Under the pieces are notes generated by a model, which was given only the letters and a program-made list of their open reading frames with translations, made no database searches and had not been told where the DNA came from. Shown piece after piece: positions 40,436-51,028 of a stretch of 64,000 bases of DNA. This DNA is from Beijerinckiaceae bacterium (GTDB lineage Bacteria; Pseudomonadota; Alphaproteobacteria; Rhizobiales; Beijerinckiaceae). The stretch is from NCBI GenBank assembly GCA_947475995.1, contig CANJNI010000011.1, positions 45,854-109,853 on the forward strand, written 5' to 3'. The position numbers and the translations under genes were made by a program. How positions within the stretch are numbered: position 1 is the first letter of the stretch; each line of letters opens with the position of its first letter.

Positions 40436-43400
40436 ATGGCCGCCGCGCAACGCTGGGATTTCTGGATTGACCGTGGAGGCACGTTCACGGACGTGATCGC
40501 GCGCGATCCGGGCGGCGTCCTGCGAGCACTGAAATTGCTTTCGGTCAATCCGCAGGCCTATCGCGACGCGGCCGTGGAAGGCATTCGCCGCCATCTCGGC
40601 TTGGCGCCCGGAGCACCGATCCCGGCGGGCGTCATCGGCGAGGTCCGGATGGGCACCACGGTCGCCACAAACGCGCTGCTGGAACGTAAGGGCGAGCGCA
40701 CGGCCCTGGTGACGACGCGCGGATTTCGCGACGCCTTGCGCATCGGTTATCAGGCCCGCCCGAAACTGTTCGCGAAGGAGATCGTCAAGCCGTCAGAACT
40801 GTACGAGCGCGTCATCGAGATCGACGAGCGCGTGCTGGCGGACGGAACCGTGGAACGTGCGCCCGCCGCCGCGCTGGTCCGCGATGCGCTTCAGGCCGCA
40901 TTTGACGACGGAATCCGCGCCATCGCGATCGTGTTCATGCACGCCTGGAAATATCCGGCGCACGAAAGGCGCGTCGCCGCAATCGCCCGCGAGGTCGGCT
41001 TTCCGCAAGTCTCGACGAGCCACGAGGCCTCGCCGCTGATCAAGTTCGTCGGGCGCGGCGATACGACCGTGGTGGACGCCTATCTGACGCCGATCCTCCA
41101 GGGCTATGTGGATCTCGTGTCACGGGAACTCGACGTCGCCCGCACCGGCGCGAAGCTGATGTTCATGACCTCCGCGGGCGGCTTGACTTCGCCGGCGCAT
41201 TTCAAGGGCAAGGACGCCATCCTGTCGGGGCCCGCCGGCGGCGTGGTGGGGCTTGCGGAGACCGGCCGAGCGGCCGGGTTCGACAAGGTGATCGGCTTCG
41301 ACATGGGCGGCACCTCGACGGATGTGGCGCATTTCGACGGGAGCTACGAGCGCACGTTCGAGACGGAAGTCGCCGGGGTGCGTATGCGCGCGCCCATGAT
41401 GCTGATTCACACCGTCGCGGCAGGCGGCGGGTCTATCCTGCATTTCGACGGTGCGCGCTTTCGGGTGGGCCCTGATTCTGCGGGTGCAGATCCCGGACCC
41501 AAATGCTACAGGCGCGGCGGGCCGCTCACTGTCACCGACGCGAATGTGATGCTCGGCAAACTGCGACCGGAGTTCTTTCCCGCCATTTTCGGCCGGCAGC
41601 AGAACGAACGGCTGGATGCCGAAGCAGTGCGTGTCGCCTTTGCGGACGTCGCCCGGCACGTCGGCGGGGGACGCACGCCGGAGGACGTGGCCGACGGCTT
41701 CGTGCGCATCGCGGTCGCCAGCATGGCGGAAGCCATCAAGAAGATCTCCGTGCAGCGCGGCTATGACGTGACGCGCTATGCGCTCAACGCCTTCGGGGGC
41801 GCGGGCGGCCAGCATGCCTGTCTGGTGGCGGATCAACTCGGCGTCGCCCGCATCCTGCTGCATCCCATGTCCGGGCTCCTGTCCGCTTACGGAATGGGTC
41901 TTGCGGATCTGCGCGCCTCGCGTCAGCGCACAGTCGCGGAGCCTTTCGGGCCTGACATTGTGGAGCGCACGCAGGCTCTGGCGGAACAGCTTGCGGCGGA
42001 GACAGTTGCGGAGCTTGCCGAACAGGGCGTTGACGACGCGGCGCTGGCGACAAGCATCATGGCGCATGTGCGTTACGCAGGGTCGGATACATCGCTGGCT
42101 GTGCCATATGGCCCGGCCGACTCCATGACGCAGGCTTTCGCGAGCGCGCACAGGCAGCGGTTCGGTTTTGTCGATCAGTCGAAGCCGTTCGTGCTGGAAG
42201 CCATTGAGGCCGAGTCGACCGGCGGCGGCGCGCGGTTCGAAGAAGCTGCGGCGGCTTTCGAAATGGACGAACCCGCCAATCCCGACCAGAAACAGCGATT
42301 CTTTTCGCAGGGTCGCTGGCGCGATGGCGGCGTATTCTTCCGGCAACATCTCAAGCCCGGTTCGCGCATCTCCGGTCCGGCCATCATCATCGAGCCGAAC
42401 CAGACCATCGTGGTGGAGGACGGCTGGGACGCCCGCCTGACCGCGCGCGATCATATCGTTCTCACGCGCACGCGGGCTGTTGAACGCGAGGCCGTCACCG
42501 GCGCAGCCGGAGCCGATCCGGTGATGCTGGAGATTTTCAACAATCTCTTCATGTCCATCGCCGAACAGATGGGCACGGTGCTGCAGAACACAGCTTCCTC
42601 GGTGAACATCAAGGAGCGGCTGGACTTCTCCTGCGCGGTCTTCGACGCGCAAGGCAACCTCATCGCCAATGCGCCGCACATGCCGGTGCATCTGGGCTCG
42701 ATGGACCAGTCGGTGTCGACCATCATCCGGCAGAATGCGAATATTCGTCCGGGCGATGTCTACATGCTGAACGCGCCCTACAATGGCGGCACGCATCTGC
42801 CCGACATCACGGTCTGCACGCCAGTCTTTGACGGCGCGCAGCAGGCGATCCTGTTCTGGGTCGCCAGCCGCGGCCACCATGCGGATGTCGGCGGCGTTGC
42901 GCCCGGCTCGATGTCTCCGCGCGCCACCACCATCGAGGAAGAAGGGGTCTATATCGACAACTTCAAGCTCGTCGATCAGGGCCGCTTTCGTGAAACGGAA
43001 ACGCTGGCGCTGTTCACCGGCGCGACCTATCCGGCGCGCGCCCCGCAGCAGAACATCAACGACCTGAAGGCCCAGATCGCCGCCAACGAGGCGGGCGTTG
43101 CGCAACTTCGCAAGATGGTCGCGCAGTTCGGGCTCGACACGGTGCGGGCCTATATGGGCTTCGTGCAGGACAATGCGGACGAAAGCGTGCGGCGCGTGCT
43201 CGACCGTCTGCACGATTGCGCCTTTGCCTATCCGATGGATCAGGGGTGCGCGATCCGCGTCAGGATCAGCGTCGACCGAAACGCGCGCGCCGCAACGGTC
43301 GATTTCACCGGCACGTCGCCGCAGCGTCCGGACAATTTCAATGCGCCCGCGCCGGTCACGCGCGCCGCGGTTCTGTATGTCTTCCGGGTCATGGTGGACA

Positions 43401-44053
43401 GCGACATTCCCATGAATGCCGGTTGCCTGCGTTCGATCAACATCGTCCTGCCCGAAGACACGATGCTATCGCCCCGCTATCCGGCTGCTGTCGTGGCCGG
43501 AAATGTCGAAGTCAGCCAGGCCGTCACCAATTGCCTCTTCGGCGCGCTGGGCGCGATGGCCAGCGCGCAGGGCTCGATGAACAATCTCACCTTCGGCGAC
43601 GAGACGCATCAATATTACGAGACCATCTGCTCGGGCGCGCCTGCAGGACCAGGGTTTCACGGCGCAGCAGGCGTCCACGTCCACATGACGAATTCGCGCC
43701 TCACGGACCCCGAAATTCTGGAAACGCGCTTCCCGGTCGTGCTGGAGGATTTCCACATTCGCGCGGGCTCAGGCGGGCGGGGCCGCTGGAATTCAGGCGA
43801 CGGCACAAGCCGCACCATTCGCTTCCTGAAGCACATGGATTGCGCAATCCTCTCCAGCCACCGCAAGGTGCGCCCCTTCGGCCTTGAAGGCGGCGAGCCC
43901 GGCCAGTGCGGCCGCAATCTCGTGCGGCGTCTCGACGGGCGCATCGACGAGCTGGGCGGCTGCGATCATACGCGCCTCGCCGCAGGCGAAGCCGTCACGG
44001 TCAATACGCCGACCGGGGGCGGCTACGGGAAAGCCGGCGCTGCGGAGGCCTGA
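40436..44053 (+). CDS. 5-oxoprolinase / hydantoinase A-B fusion protein
   Basis: 1205 residues from ATG 40436 (GGAAGGA upstream). The first 690 residues are HyuA-like: [55 protein letters not shown] and [20 protein letters not shown]. From about residue 695 a HyuB-like half starts ([48 protein letters not shown]). The fused layout is that of ATP-dependent 5-oxoprolinases, which open lactam or hydantoin rings; acetophenone or acetone carboxylase subunits are related. It opens the plus-strand catabolic operon. Confidence 0.92.
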   Translation: MAAAQRWDFWIDRGGTFTDVIARDPGGVLRALKLLSVNPQAYRDAAVEGIRRHLGLAPGAPIPAGVIGEVRMGTTVATNALLERKGERTALVTTRGFRDALRIGYQARPKLFAKEIVKPSELYERVIEIDERVLADGTVERAPAAALVRDALQAAFDDGIRAIAIVFMHAWKYPAHERRVAAIAREVGFPQVSTSHEASPLIKFVGRGDTTVVDAYLTPILQGYVDLVSRELDVARTGAKLMFMTSAGGLTSPAHFKGKDAILSGPAGGVVGLAETGRAAGFDKVIGFDMGGTSTDVAHFDGSYERTFETEVAGVRMRAPMMLIHTVAAGGGSILHFDGARFRVGPDSAGADPGPKCYRRGGPLTVTDANVMLGKLRPEFFPAIFGRQQNERLDAEAVRVAFADVARHVGGGRTPEDVADGFVRIAVASMAEAIKKISVQRGYDVTRYALNAFGGAGGQHACLVADQLGVARILLHPMSGLLSAYGMGLADLRASRQRTVAEPFGPDIVERTQALAEQLAAETVAELAEQGVDDAALATSIMAHVRYAGSDTSLAVPYGPADSMTQAFASAHRQRFGFVDQSKPFVLEAIEAESTGGGARFEEAAAAFEMDEPANPDQKQRFFSQGRWRDGGVFFRQHLKPGSRISGPAIIIEPNQTIVVEDGWDARLTARDHIVLTRTRAVEREAVTGAAGADPVMLEIFNNLFMSIAEQMGTVLQNTASSVNIKERLDFSCAVFDAQGNLIANAPHMPVHLGSMDQSVSTIIRQNANIRPGDVYMLNAPYNGGTHLPDITVCTPVFDGAQQAILFWVASRGHHADVGGVAPGSMSPRATTIEEEGVYIDNFKLVDQGRFRETETLALFTGATYPARAPQQNINDLKAQIAANEAGVAQLRKMVAQFGLDTVRAYMGFVQDNADESVRRVLDRLHDCAFAYPMDQGCAIRVRISVDRNARAATVDFTGTSPQRPDNFNAPAPVTRAAVLYVFRVMVDSDIPMNAGCLRSINIVLPEDTMLSPRYPAAVVAGNVEVSQAVTNCLFGALGAMASAQGSMNNLTFGDETHQYYETICSGAPAGPGFHGAAGVHVHMTNSRLTDPEILETRFPVVLEDFHIRAGSGGRGRWNSGDGTSRTIRFLKHMDCAILSSHRKVRPFGLEGGEPGQCGRNLVRRLDGRIDELGGCDHTRLAAGEAVTVNTPTGGGYGKAGAAEA

Positions 44054-44172
44054 AAGCGCCAAACCGATCACCCCCGAAGGACTTCTGATAGGACAGGCTT
44101 GCAGTCGGACTCAACAATGCCGCCAGAGCCGCCACTTGCGGCGAAACGCGAGTCTCTGGGAAGTTCCGCCGC

Positions 44173-45588
44173 ATGGGCGACCAACACAATGCCGTTGCCG
44201 CAGGCGCGCCCCGCACCATCATCGACAAGATCTGGGACGCCCGCGTCATCGTGGTGCAGGAGGACGAGTGTCTACTCTGGGTAGATCGCCATTATGTCCA
44301 CGAGGGCTCCCACCACGCTTTCGCGCAACTGGCGAAGGCGGGGGCTCCCGCCGCTCGGCCTGACCTCACCTTCGGCTTTGCCGATCATTACATCCCGACC
44401 CGGCCCGCATCCGGCGTCGATGGCGTGCGGATGGTGGACCTTCTGGCGAAGAACACAGCCGCCCAGGGCATCCGCAACTTTGGCGCGGGTGACGCTCGAC
44501 AGGGCATCGCGCATGTCGTGGCGCCGGAACTCGGACTCACCCTGCCGGGTCTCGTGATCGTCTGCGGCGACAGTCACACATCCACGCACGGCGCGCTCGG
44601 GGCTTTCGCATTTGGCATCGGCGCGTCGGAAGTCGCTCATGTGCTGCAGACACAGACCATCTGGCAGTCGCGCCCGCGCCGCATGCTGATCGAGATCGGC
44701 GGCGTTTTGCCGGAAGGCGTCACCGCCAAGGATCTGGCCATCCATCTTGTCGCCAGGCTTGGGGCGGATTTCGCCGTCGGCCATGCGATCGAATATGGCG
44801 GCGATGCCATCCGGGCCTTGTCGATCGAGGGCCGGATGACGCTCTGCAACATGTCGATCGAGATGGGCTCGCGCCTTGGAATCATTTCGCCAGACGAGCG
44901 GCTCTTTGCATGGCTCGCCGGACGGCCGGGCGTCCCGTCAGGCGAGGATTTTTCTCACGCGGTGGAAAGCTGGCGCGCACTGGCGACCGATCCTGGCGCT
45001 GTGTTCGATCACGTCGTTCATGTCGACGCCCGCGAGGTGGAGCCGAGCGTCACATGGGGCGTCAGCCCCGAACATGCCGCGCCTCTCTCGGGCTGCGCTC
45101 CCGATCCGTCCGGGATCCCCGACCCGCTGAAATCCGCAGCCGCCCGCGAGGCGCTCGCCTATATGGGGCTTGAGCCGGGCACGAAGCTGAAGGACGTCGC
45201 CATTGACCGTGTCTTCATCGGCTCGTGCACGAACGGGCGCATCGAAGATCTGCGTGCGGCCGCCGACATTCTGCGCGGCAGGCGCACAAGAATATCCGGT
45301 CTCGTGTCGCCTGGCTCGACGCGCGTTCGCCTGCAGGCGGAAGCCGAAGGCCTTGATCGTGTCTTCACCGAAGCGGGCCTCGAATGGGCGGGCTCCGGCT
45401 GTTCGCTGTGCGTGGGCATGAACGGCGATCTGTTGAACGCCGGCGAACGCTGCGCTTCCACCACCAACCGCAACTTTCGCGGCCGGCAGGGCAAGGGCAG
45501 CCGCACCCATCTCGTGTCGCCCGCCGTCGCGGCCGCAAGCGCCGTAACCGGACGCCTCACGCATCCCGCCGATCTGGGAGCGCGATGA
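44173..45588 (+). CDS. LeuC-like aconitase-family hydratase, large subunit
   Basis: 471 residues. The 4Fe-4S ligands are Cys352 (GSCTNGR), Cys410 and Cys413 (GCSLCVG). Other landmarks are VDRHYVHEGSHHAF, CGDSHTSTHGALGAFAFGIGASEVAHVL and STTNRNFRGRQGKGSRTHLVSP. This is an isopropylmalate-dehydratase-type hydro-lyase. The setting between catabolic genes rather than leucine genes, with a lyase of the dimethylmalate/methylisocitrate family next to it, suggests hydration of a branched unsaturated dicarboxylate (for example citraconate or dimethylmaleate). The substrate is inferred. Confidence 0.88.
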   Translation: MGDQHNAVAAGAPRTIIDKIWDARVIVVQEDECLLWVDRHYVHEGSHHAFAQLAKAGAPAARPDLTFGFADHYIPTRPASGVDGVRMVDLLAKNTAAQGIRNFGAGDARQGIAHVVAPELGLTLPGLVIVCGDSHTSTHGALGAFAFGIGASEVAHVLQTQTIWQSRPRRMLIEIGGVLPEGVTAKDLAIHLVARLGADFAVGHAIEYGGDAIRALSIEGRMTLCNMSIEMGSRLGIISPDERLFAWLAGRPGVPSGEDFSHAVESWRALATDPGAVFDHVVHVDAREVEPSVTWGVSPEHAAPLSGCAPDPSGIPDPLKSAAAREALAYMGLEPGTKLKDVAIDRVFIGSCTNGRIEDLRAAADILRGRRTRISGLVSPGSTRVRLQAEAEGLDRVFTEAGLEWAGSGCSLCVGMNGDLLNAGERCASTTNRNFRGRQGKGSRTHLVSPAVAAASAVTGRLTHPADLGAR

Positions 45589-46211
45589 TGGAGCCGTTTC
45601 GTTCCCTGTCGGCGCCCGCCTGTCCGCTTGGTCTGCCGAACGTCGATACTGACCAGTTGATTCCCGCGCGCTTCATGCAGACGCCGCGCGATCAGGGCTA
45701 CGGTCGCTTTCTGCTGCACGACTTGCGGCGCGATGCGTCCGGCGCGCTTGATCCGGCCTTTCCGCTGAACGATGAGCGTTTCGCCAAGGGTGGCGCATTG
45801 ATCGCGGGGTCGAACTTCGGCTGCGGCTCATCGCGAGAGGCGGCCGTCTATGTGCTTGTCGACAGCGGCTTGCGTTGCGTGATCGCGCCGCGCTTCGGCG
45901 ATATCTTTGCGTCCAACGCGGCCAAAAATGGTCTGCTGACCGCCATGGTGAGCGACGCCGAACTCACCGCGCTGCTGGCCGATCCGGACGTGCGGGAGGG
46001 ACGCAATGTGTCCGTCGATCTCGAAACCCAGACCATCCGCACCGGCAAGCTTTCGGTCGCCTTTGATATTCGCCCGGACCGCAAGCAAAGGCTGCTGAAC
46101 GGCTGGAGCGATGTGGACATGACATTGTCGCACCGCGCGGCCATCGACGATTTCGTCATGCGGGATCGCGTGCAATGCCCTTGGGCGCAGACGCCTGCGC
46201 TGCGCGCCTGA
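45585..46211 (+). CDS. LeuD-like aconitase-family hydratase, small subunit
   Basis: 208 residues. The start ATG 45585 overlaps the large-subunit stop (ATGATGG), with GGGAG in front. The swivel domain shows NVDTDQLIPARFM, GSNFGCGSSREAAVYVL and RFGDIFASNAAKNGLL. Biosynthetic LeuD normally has REHAPWAL where this one has REAAVYVL, which supports a different substrate. It pairs with the upstream large subunit. Confidence 0.88.
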   Translation: MMEPFRSLSAPACPLGLPNVDTDQLIPARFMQTPRDQGYGRFLLHDLRRDASGALDPAFPLNDERFAKGGALIAGSNFGCGSSREAAVYVLVDSGLRCVIAPRFGDIFASNAAKNGLLTAMVSDAELTALLADPDVREGRNVSVDLETQTIRTGKLSVAFDIRPDRKQRLLNGWSDVDMTLSHRAAIDDFVMRDRVQCPWAQTPALRA

Positions 46212-46232
46212 ACATCCGGGGAGCATCTTTCG

Positions 46233-47090
46233 ATGAGTTTGAAGCAACGTCTGTCCCGCAAGCCCATCGTGCTCGCGCCCGGCGTCTATGACCCGCTTTC
46301 AGCAAAGATCGCCGCGCAGGTCGGGTTCGAGGCGCTTTATGTGTCGGGCGCAGGCATTGCGTATACGCGGCTGGGCAGGCCCGATATCGGACTCGTGACC
46401 GCCAGCGAGGTGATCGAGACGATTGCGCTGATCCGCGACGTGGTCGATCTGCCGCTGATCGTCGATGGCGACACCGGCTTCGGCAATGCGCTCAACATGC
46501 AGCGCACGGTGCGCGATTACGAGCGAGCTGGCGCGAGCGCCATCCAGATCGAGGACCAGACCTTTCCCAAGCGCTGCGGCCATCTGGCGGACAAGACGCT
46601 GGTCTCAGCCGCCGAAATGGTCGGCAAGATCAAGGCTGCGCTGGACGCGCGCCGCTCGGAAGAGATGCTGATAGTCGCCCGCACCGACGCCATTGCGGTG
46701 GAAGGTTTCGAGAAAGCGCTCGACCGCGCGCGGCTTTACGCCGAGGCGGGCGCCGACGTCTTGTTCGTGGAAGCGCCGCGCGACATGGACCAGATGGCCG
46801 CCATCGGCGCGGGCGCCGGAACCGGCAGGCCGATGCTGGCCAATATGGTCGAAGGCGGCAAGACGCCCTTGCTTTCGACCTCCGAACTTGACCGCCTCGG
46901 CTTCGGCCTCGTGATCTTCCCGGCAGGGGTCGTCCGCATGATCGCCAAGGCCGCGCGGGATTTCTACGCGATACTCAAACAGGACGGGTCTTCGGCTGCT
47001 CTGGCCGACCGCATGTTCGATTTCGACGGCCTCAATGGAGTCATTGGCACGGCGGGCATTCTGGAGGCCGGAAAGAAGTATCAGGGCTGA
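46233..47090 (+). CDS. Isocitrate lyase / PEP mutase family C-C lyase (1)
   Basis: 285 residues; the start ATG 46233 follows a GGGGAG-type site. Key segments are APGVYDPLSAKIAAQVGFEALYVSGAG, DGDTGFGNALNM with Mg2+ ligands, EDQTFPKRCGHL with the catalytic Cys of the KRCGH loop, and ARTDAIAVEG. The Cys loop marks a true lyase (methylisocitrate, oxaloacetate-type or dimethylmalate lyase). It is 21 bases after the LeuCD-like hydratase, the same pairing as hydratase plus 2,3-dimethylmalate lyase in nicotinate fermentation. Confidence 0.9.
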   Translation: MSLKQRLSRKPIVLAPGVYDPLSAKIAAQVGFEALYVSGAGIAYTRLGRPDIGLVTASEVIETIALIRDVVDLPLIVDGDTGFGNALNMQRTVRDYERAGASAIQIEDQTFPKRCGHLADKTLVSAAEMVGKIKAALDARRSEEMLIVARTDAIAVEGFEKALDRARLYAEAGADVLFVEAPRDMDQMAAIGAGAGTGRPMLANMVEGGKTPLLSTSELDRLGFGLVIFPAGVVRMIAKAARDFYAILKQDGSSAALADRMFDFDGLNGVIGTAGILEAGKKYQG

Positions 47091-47174
47091 GCGTCGAAAT
47101 CCGATCGGCCCTGCGGCTCTTGTTATAGGACGTATGTGTCCCGGCGGCGTTCAATCGCGGTCGGGAGACGTCCT

Positions 47175-48212
47175 ATGCTGCCGGCCAACGAACTGGTTCA
47201 ACTCGTCTGCTTCGTACAGGCTGCAGAAGCCGGCAGCATTGCCGGAGCAGCCGTTCGCATCGGGATGGGGCAGGCGGCGGTCAGCAGCAATCTTCGCAAG
47301 CTCGAAGCCAATCTGGGAACCAGTCTGCTCGAGCGCACGCGGCGCGGCCTGTCGTTGACTCCGGCAGGCGAAACCTTCGTCATCGATGCGCGCGAGATCG
47401 TTCGACGCGCCAGCCTGGTGCGCGGCGACATGCGGCGCTACGGCAAGGCCGTGGCGGGCGCGCTGCGCATCGGTTTGCCGCCAATTCCGGCGCATGTCAT
47501 CGCGGCGGGGCTTATGCGCTTTGCCTCGCGCGAACATCCCGACGTGCAGGTGGCCTTTCTGGAGGGCTACAGCTCCGACGTGCGCGGCTGGCTGGAGGCC
47601 GGCTCCATCGACATAGGGCTTTTCTACGGCGGTTCCGGCCGCGACCTGCCGTTTGCGCATCCGGTGGCGACGGAAGAATTGCTGGTTGTGGGCTCGGCGC
47701 ATCTCGTTCCGCTCTCCGGCGGCGACGTCGAGATCGGCGACGTGTTCGATCTGCCTCTTGTGCTGCCCGGAATGCCGCACGGACATCGTCTCGCCATCGA
47801 GAGACTCGCGAACGAAGCAAGGCGCAAGCTGAACGTCGTGCTCGAAGTCGATTCGCTGCCCGCCCTGCTGGGCGTTCTGCGGCTGGGCGAATGCGTCGGC
47901 CTGCTGCCGCGGGCGGCCCTGCCGTCCGGTTGGGCCGCTCAGGGAATGACGGCCGCGCCTGTGCGCGGTCGAAGCCTCACGCGCACGCTGATGATGGGCA
48001 CGCCTGTGCGCCGCCCGATCTCGCGCGTCGCCCGCAAGTTCCTGCCTGTCGTGGACAGCCTTTGCGGCGCGCTTGATATGGGCGACCGTGCAGCGTCCGC
48101 GTCCGGCATACCTGATAGACCTTCCCAAGCCATACAAGCCGCGACGCTGCCCCTGCATGATGCGGCTGAACCTGAGGGCGACATCCTCGGGATTCCCCCT
48201 GAAGACGCATGA
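47175..48212 (+). CDS. LysR-family transcriptional regulator (1)
   Basis: 345 residues; ATG 47175 with GGGAG eight bases before it. The N-terminal winged HTH is typical (CFVQAAEAGSIAGAAVRIGMGQAAVSSNLRKLEANLGTSLLERTRRGLSLTPAG), followed by a ligand-binding domain and a C-terminal tail of about 45 extra residues. It lies inside the plus-strand operon between the lyase and the two MmgE/PrpD genes, and is probably the local regulator. Confidence 0.92.
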   Translation: MLPANELVQLVCFVQAAEAGSIAGAAVRIGMGQAAVSSNLRKLEANLGTSLLERTRRGLSLTPAGETFVIDAREIVRRASLVRGDMRRYGKAVAGALRIGLPPIPAHVIAAGLMRFASREHPDVQVAFLEGYSSDVRGWLEAGSIDIGLFYGGSGRDLPFAHPVATEELLVVGSAHLVPLSGGDVEIGDVFDLPLVLPGMPHGHRLAIERLANEARRKLNVVLEVDSLPALLGVLRLGECVGLLPRAALPSGWAAQGMTAAPVRGRSLTRTLMMGTPVRRPISRVARKFLPVVDSLCGALDMGDRAASASGIPDRPSQAIQAATLPLHDAAEPEGDILGIPPEDA

Positions 48213-48225
48213 GGGACAACGCCGG

Positions 48226-49611
48226 ATGGCCCATTCCGCAACGTCGCGCGATGACCGCACACGCGCACTCGCCATTTACGTGGCCGACCTCGACTTTGAG
48301 GCGCTGCCCGAAAAGGTCGTGCGGGCGATCAAGATGTCGGTGCTCGATACGATCGGCAGCGGCTTGTTCGGCTCCACGACTCCTTGGGGCGAAATCATGA
48401 GCCGTTTCGCCGCCGCTCAGGCGGGACCTGTGGCCCTTTGGGGCAAGGGCGCCGGAACGGGCGCGCTTCATTACGTCGCCATGGCCAACGCCACAATGGC
48501 GCACGGCTTCGAACTCGATGATCTGCATCCGCCGTCGCGTTCGCATCCGGGCGCAGTGATGACCCCGATCCCGCTCGGCATGAGCCAGAGCGGCCGCGCC
48601 ATCTCGGGCCGCGCCATGCTGACGGCACTCGCGGCGGGCTACGAAGTGCAGGGCCGCGTCGGCATGAGCCAGGGCGTGTCATCCTTCAATCGCGGCTGGC
48701 ATCCGACCGGCACCGCCGGATCGTTCGGCGCAGCGGCCGCCACGGCGAAACTGTTGGGGCTGGACGCTCATCATGTGCAGCACGCGCTGGGCACAGCCGG
48801 CACGATGCCGGCGGGCCTCATGGCCGCGCAGTTCGGCGCCATGGTGAAGCGCCTTTATGTCGGCCACGCCACCTGGGCCGGGCTGGTCGGCGCTGAACTT
48901 GCGGCGGCGGGCTTCACGGGCGTGCATGATATTTTCGACGCCGGATACGGCGGCTATTTCGACGCCGTGTCGGACGAGTCGAAGCCCGATCTGCTGATCG
49001 CAGGCCTCGGCGAACGTTTCGAGGCGGGCAATATCGGCATCAAGTTCTACCCGTGCGTCGGCACAAACCAGTCGGTGCTGGACGCCATGAACGACATCCT
49101 GCGCGAACATGTTTTCGGGGCTTCCGATGTCGAGAAGATCGATATCCGCACCACTGCCTATCAGAAGCTTCATTCGGGCTGGGACTATGAGCCGACCTCC
49201 GTGATGGCGGCCCAGATGAGCATGCAATATTGCCTCGCGGCCCTTATCATCGAACGCAAGCTTTTCGTCGAAGAGTTCACGCCCGAAAAGATCATCGCGC
49301 CCGAGGCCATTGCGCTCGCAAAACGCATCACCATCACGGCGGACGAGACGCTCGACAAGACGCCCGGCTACGAGCGCTTTTCGGAAGCCGTCGTGCATCT
49401 GCGCAATGGCGCCGTGCTGAAAGGCGCGCGCGCCATATCGCACGGCAATCCGCGCGATCCCGCCGACTGGAGGGAGGGCGAACAGAAATTCCGCGCGCTC
49501 GCCGACGGCATTGCGCCGCCCGCGCAGATCGACCGGATCGTCGAACTCGTCGCCGGACTCGAAACACTTCCCGACATTGCGCCGCTTGCGGCGGCGCTCC
49601 GCATCTCCTGA
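48226..49611 (+). CDS. MmgE/PrpD family protein (2)
   Basis: 461 residues from ATG 48226. Family signatures: VRAIKMSVLDTIGSGLFGSTT, MAHGFELDDLHPPSRSHPGAVMTPIPLGMSQS, NRGWHPTGTAGSFGAAAATAKLLGLD and GIKFYPCVGTNQSVLDAM. It lies 13 bases after LysR and 14 before a third paralogue. A tandem pair of such (de)hydratase or isomerase homologues could act on two successive intermediates or form a heterodimer. Confidence 0.91.
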   Translation: MAHSATSRDDRTRALAIYVADLDFEALPEKVVRAIKMSVLDTIGSGLFGSTTPWGEIMSRFAAAQAGPVALWGKGAGTGALHYVAMANATMAHGFELDDLHPPSRSHPGAVMTPIPLGMSQSGRAISGRAMLTALAAGYEVQGRVGMSQGVSSFNRGWHPTGTAGSFGAAAATAKLLGLDAHHVQHALGTAGTMPAGLMAAQFGAMVKRLYVGHATWAGLVGAELAAAGFTGVHDIFDAGYGGYFDAVSDESKPDLLIAGLGERFEAGNIGIKFYPCVGTNQSVLDAMNDILREHVFGASDVEKIDIRTTAYQKLHSGWDYEPTSVMAAQMSMQYCLAALIIERKLFVEEFTPEKIIAPEAIALAKRITITADETLDKTPGYERFSEAVVHLRNGAVLKGARAISHGNPRDPADWREGEQKFRALADGIAPPAQIDRIVELVAGLETLPDIAPLAAALRIS

Positions 49612-49625
49612 TCATCGAGGACAAT

Positions 49626-51023
49626 ATGGAAAATCTCACACGTCACATCGCCGAATGGTCCGTCAGCCGCACCTATGATTCATTGCCCGACAATGTCGTC
49701 GAATCGCTCGTCACCTTCGCGGTCGATCATTTCGGCGTCGTGGTGGGCGGCTCCCGCAAGGCCTCCTCGCAGATCATCGCAGATGTTTCGACGCTCTGGG
49801 GTCCCCAGCAGGGCACGTCCACCATTGTGGGCGACTCGCGCACCACATCGGCACCTTTCGCGGCGCTCATCAACGGCACGGCCGGACATGCGCTGGAACT
49901 CGACGACGACCACCGCACCGGCACGCAGCACCCGGGCATCGCGGTCATTCCGCCAGCCTTCGCGATGGCCGAAGAACGCGGCGGCGTCACAGGCCGCGAA
50001 TTCATCGAAGCGATTGCGGTCGGCTACGAGATCATGATCCGCCTCGGAGAGGCGCATCTGGGCAAGTCCTACAATCGTGGCTTCCACCCCACCGGCACCT
50101 GCGGCTCCATAGGCGCGGCGATTGCGGCCGGGCGCATTCTCAAGCTCAACGTCGACCAGATGGTCAGCGCCATCGGTCTCGGCGCGAGCCAGTCGGCGGG
50201 TCTGCTGACGTTCCGTTCCAACGGAGCGTGGAGCAAGCGGTTCCACGCGGGCCATGCGTCGATGGCCGGCATCATCGCCGCCAGCCTTGCGGAGAAGGAT
50301 TTCCGTGGACCGAGCGAAAGCCTGCTGAGTCCCGAGGGCTGGTTGCAGGCCTTCGCGTACAACAACGAATTCGATGTCGGCCTGCTCGTCAACGATCTCG
50401 GCCAGCGCTGGTCGCTGGTGGAGAACAGCATCAAGGTCCACGCCTGCTGCCGTTTCGCCGGTCCTATCGTGGACGCCACGCTGGAGACGGTGCTGCGTGA
50501 AGACGTGAAGCCCGGCGACGTCGAAGAAGCCGTGATCCGCATGGCCGCTTATCCGCTCACGCGCGCGCTCACCGAACCGCGCGAGCGCAAGCTCAACCCT
50601 ACGTCAGTGGTCGACGCCCAGTTCAGCGCGCCTTTCGCGGTTGCCACCAGCATCGTGCGCCGTCGCGCCTTCGTGGAGGAATACAGCGAGGAAGGCATCC
50701 GCAATCCGGACGTTCTCGCCATGGCCCGCAAGGTGCGTTGGGAAATCGATCCCGAAGCCGAGAAGCTCTGGCCCTCGCGCTATCCGTGCGAGGTCGAGAT
50801 CGCCCTCAAGGACGGCCGCCGCGTGAAGTCGCGCGTCGAATGGCCGAAAGGCGATCCGGAAAACGCCGTCACACTGGAAGAACTACGGGCGAAATTCGTC
50901 ACGCTCGCGTCTCCGGTTTTGGGCGAGCAGGGCGTCGGCGCGGCCTACGAACGCATCGCCGCGCTGCGCAGTCTCGATGATGTTGCGACCATCGGCCCGC
51001 TGCTACGTCCCCGGAAGGCATAA
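49626..51023 (+). CDS. MmgE/PrpD family protein (3)
   Basis: 465 residues; ATG 49626 five bases after GAGG. Motifs parallel the previous gene: VTFAVDHFGVVVGGSRKAS, GHALELDDDHRTGTQHPGIAVIPPAFAMAE, NRGFHPTGTCGSIGAAIAAGRILKL, KVHACCRFAGPIVDATL. It differs enough from the preceding copy to imply old divergence. It sits five bases before the old-yellow-enzyme gene, so it is co-transcribed with it. Confidence 0.91.
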   Translation: MENLTRHIAEWSVSRTYDSLPDNVVESLVTFAVDHFGVVVGGSRKASSQIIADVSTLWGPQQGTSTIVGDSRTTSAPFAALINGTAGHALELDDDHRTGTQHPGIAVIPPAFAMAEERGGVTGREFIEAIAVGYEIMIRLGEAHLGKSYNRGFHPTGTCGSIGAAIAAGRILKLNVDQMVSAIGLGASQSAGLLTFRSNGAWSKRFHAGHASMAGIIAASLAEKDFRGPSESLLSPEGWLQAFAYNNEFDVGLLVNDLGQRWSLVENSIKVHACCRFAGPIVDATLETVLREDVKPGDVEEAVIRMAAYPLTRALTEPRERKLNPTSVVDAQFSAPFAVATSIVRRRAFVEEYSEEGIRNPDVLAMARKVRWEIDPEAEKLWPSRYPCEVEIALKDGRRVKSRVEWPKGDPENAVTLEELRAKFVTLASPVLGEQGVGAAYERIAALRSLDDVATIGPLLRPRKA

Positions 51024-51028
51024 ACCGA

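Noticed and set aside
44173..46211. Biosynthetic leuCD
   Set aside because: The small subunit differs at the REHAPW motif and the genes sit among catabolic genes with a lyase, so a catabolic paralogue is preferred. Not proven without checking the genome for another leuCD.
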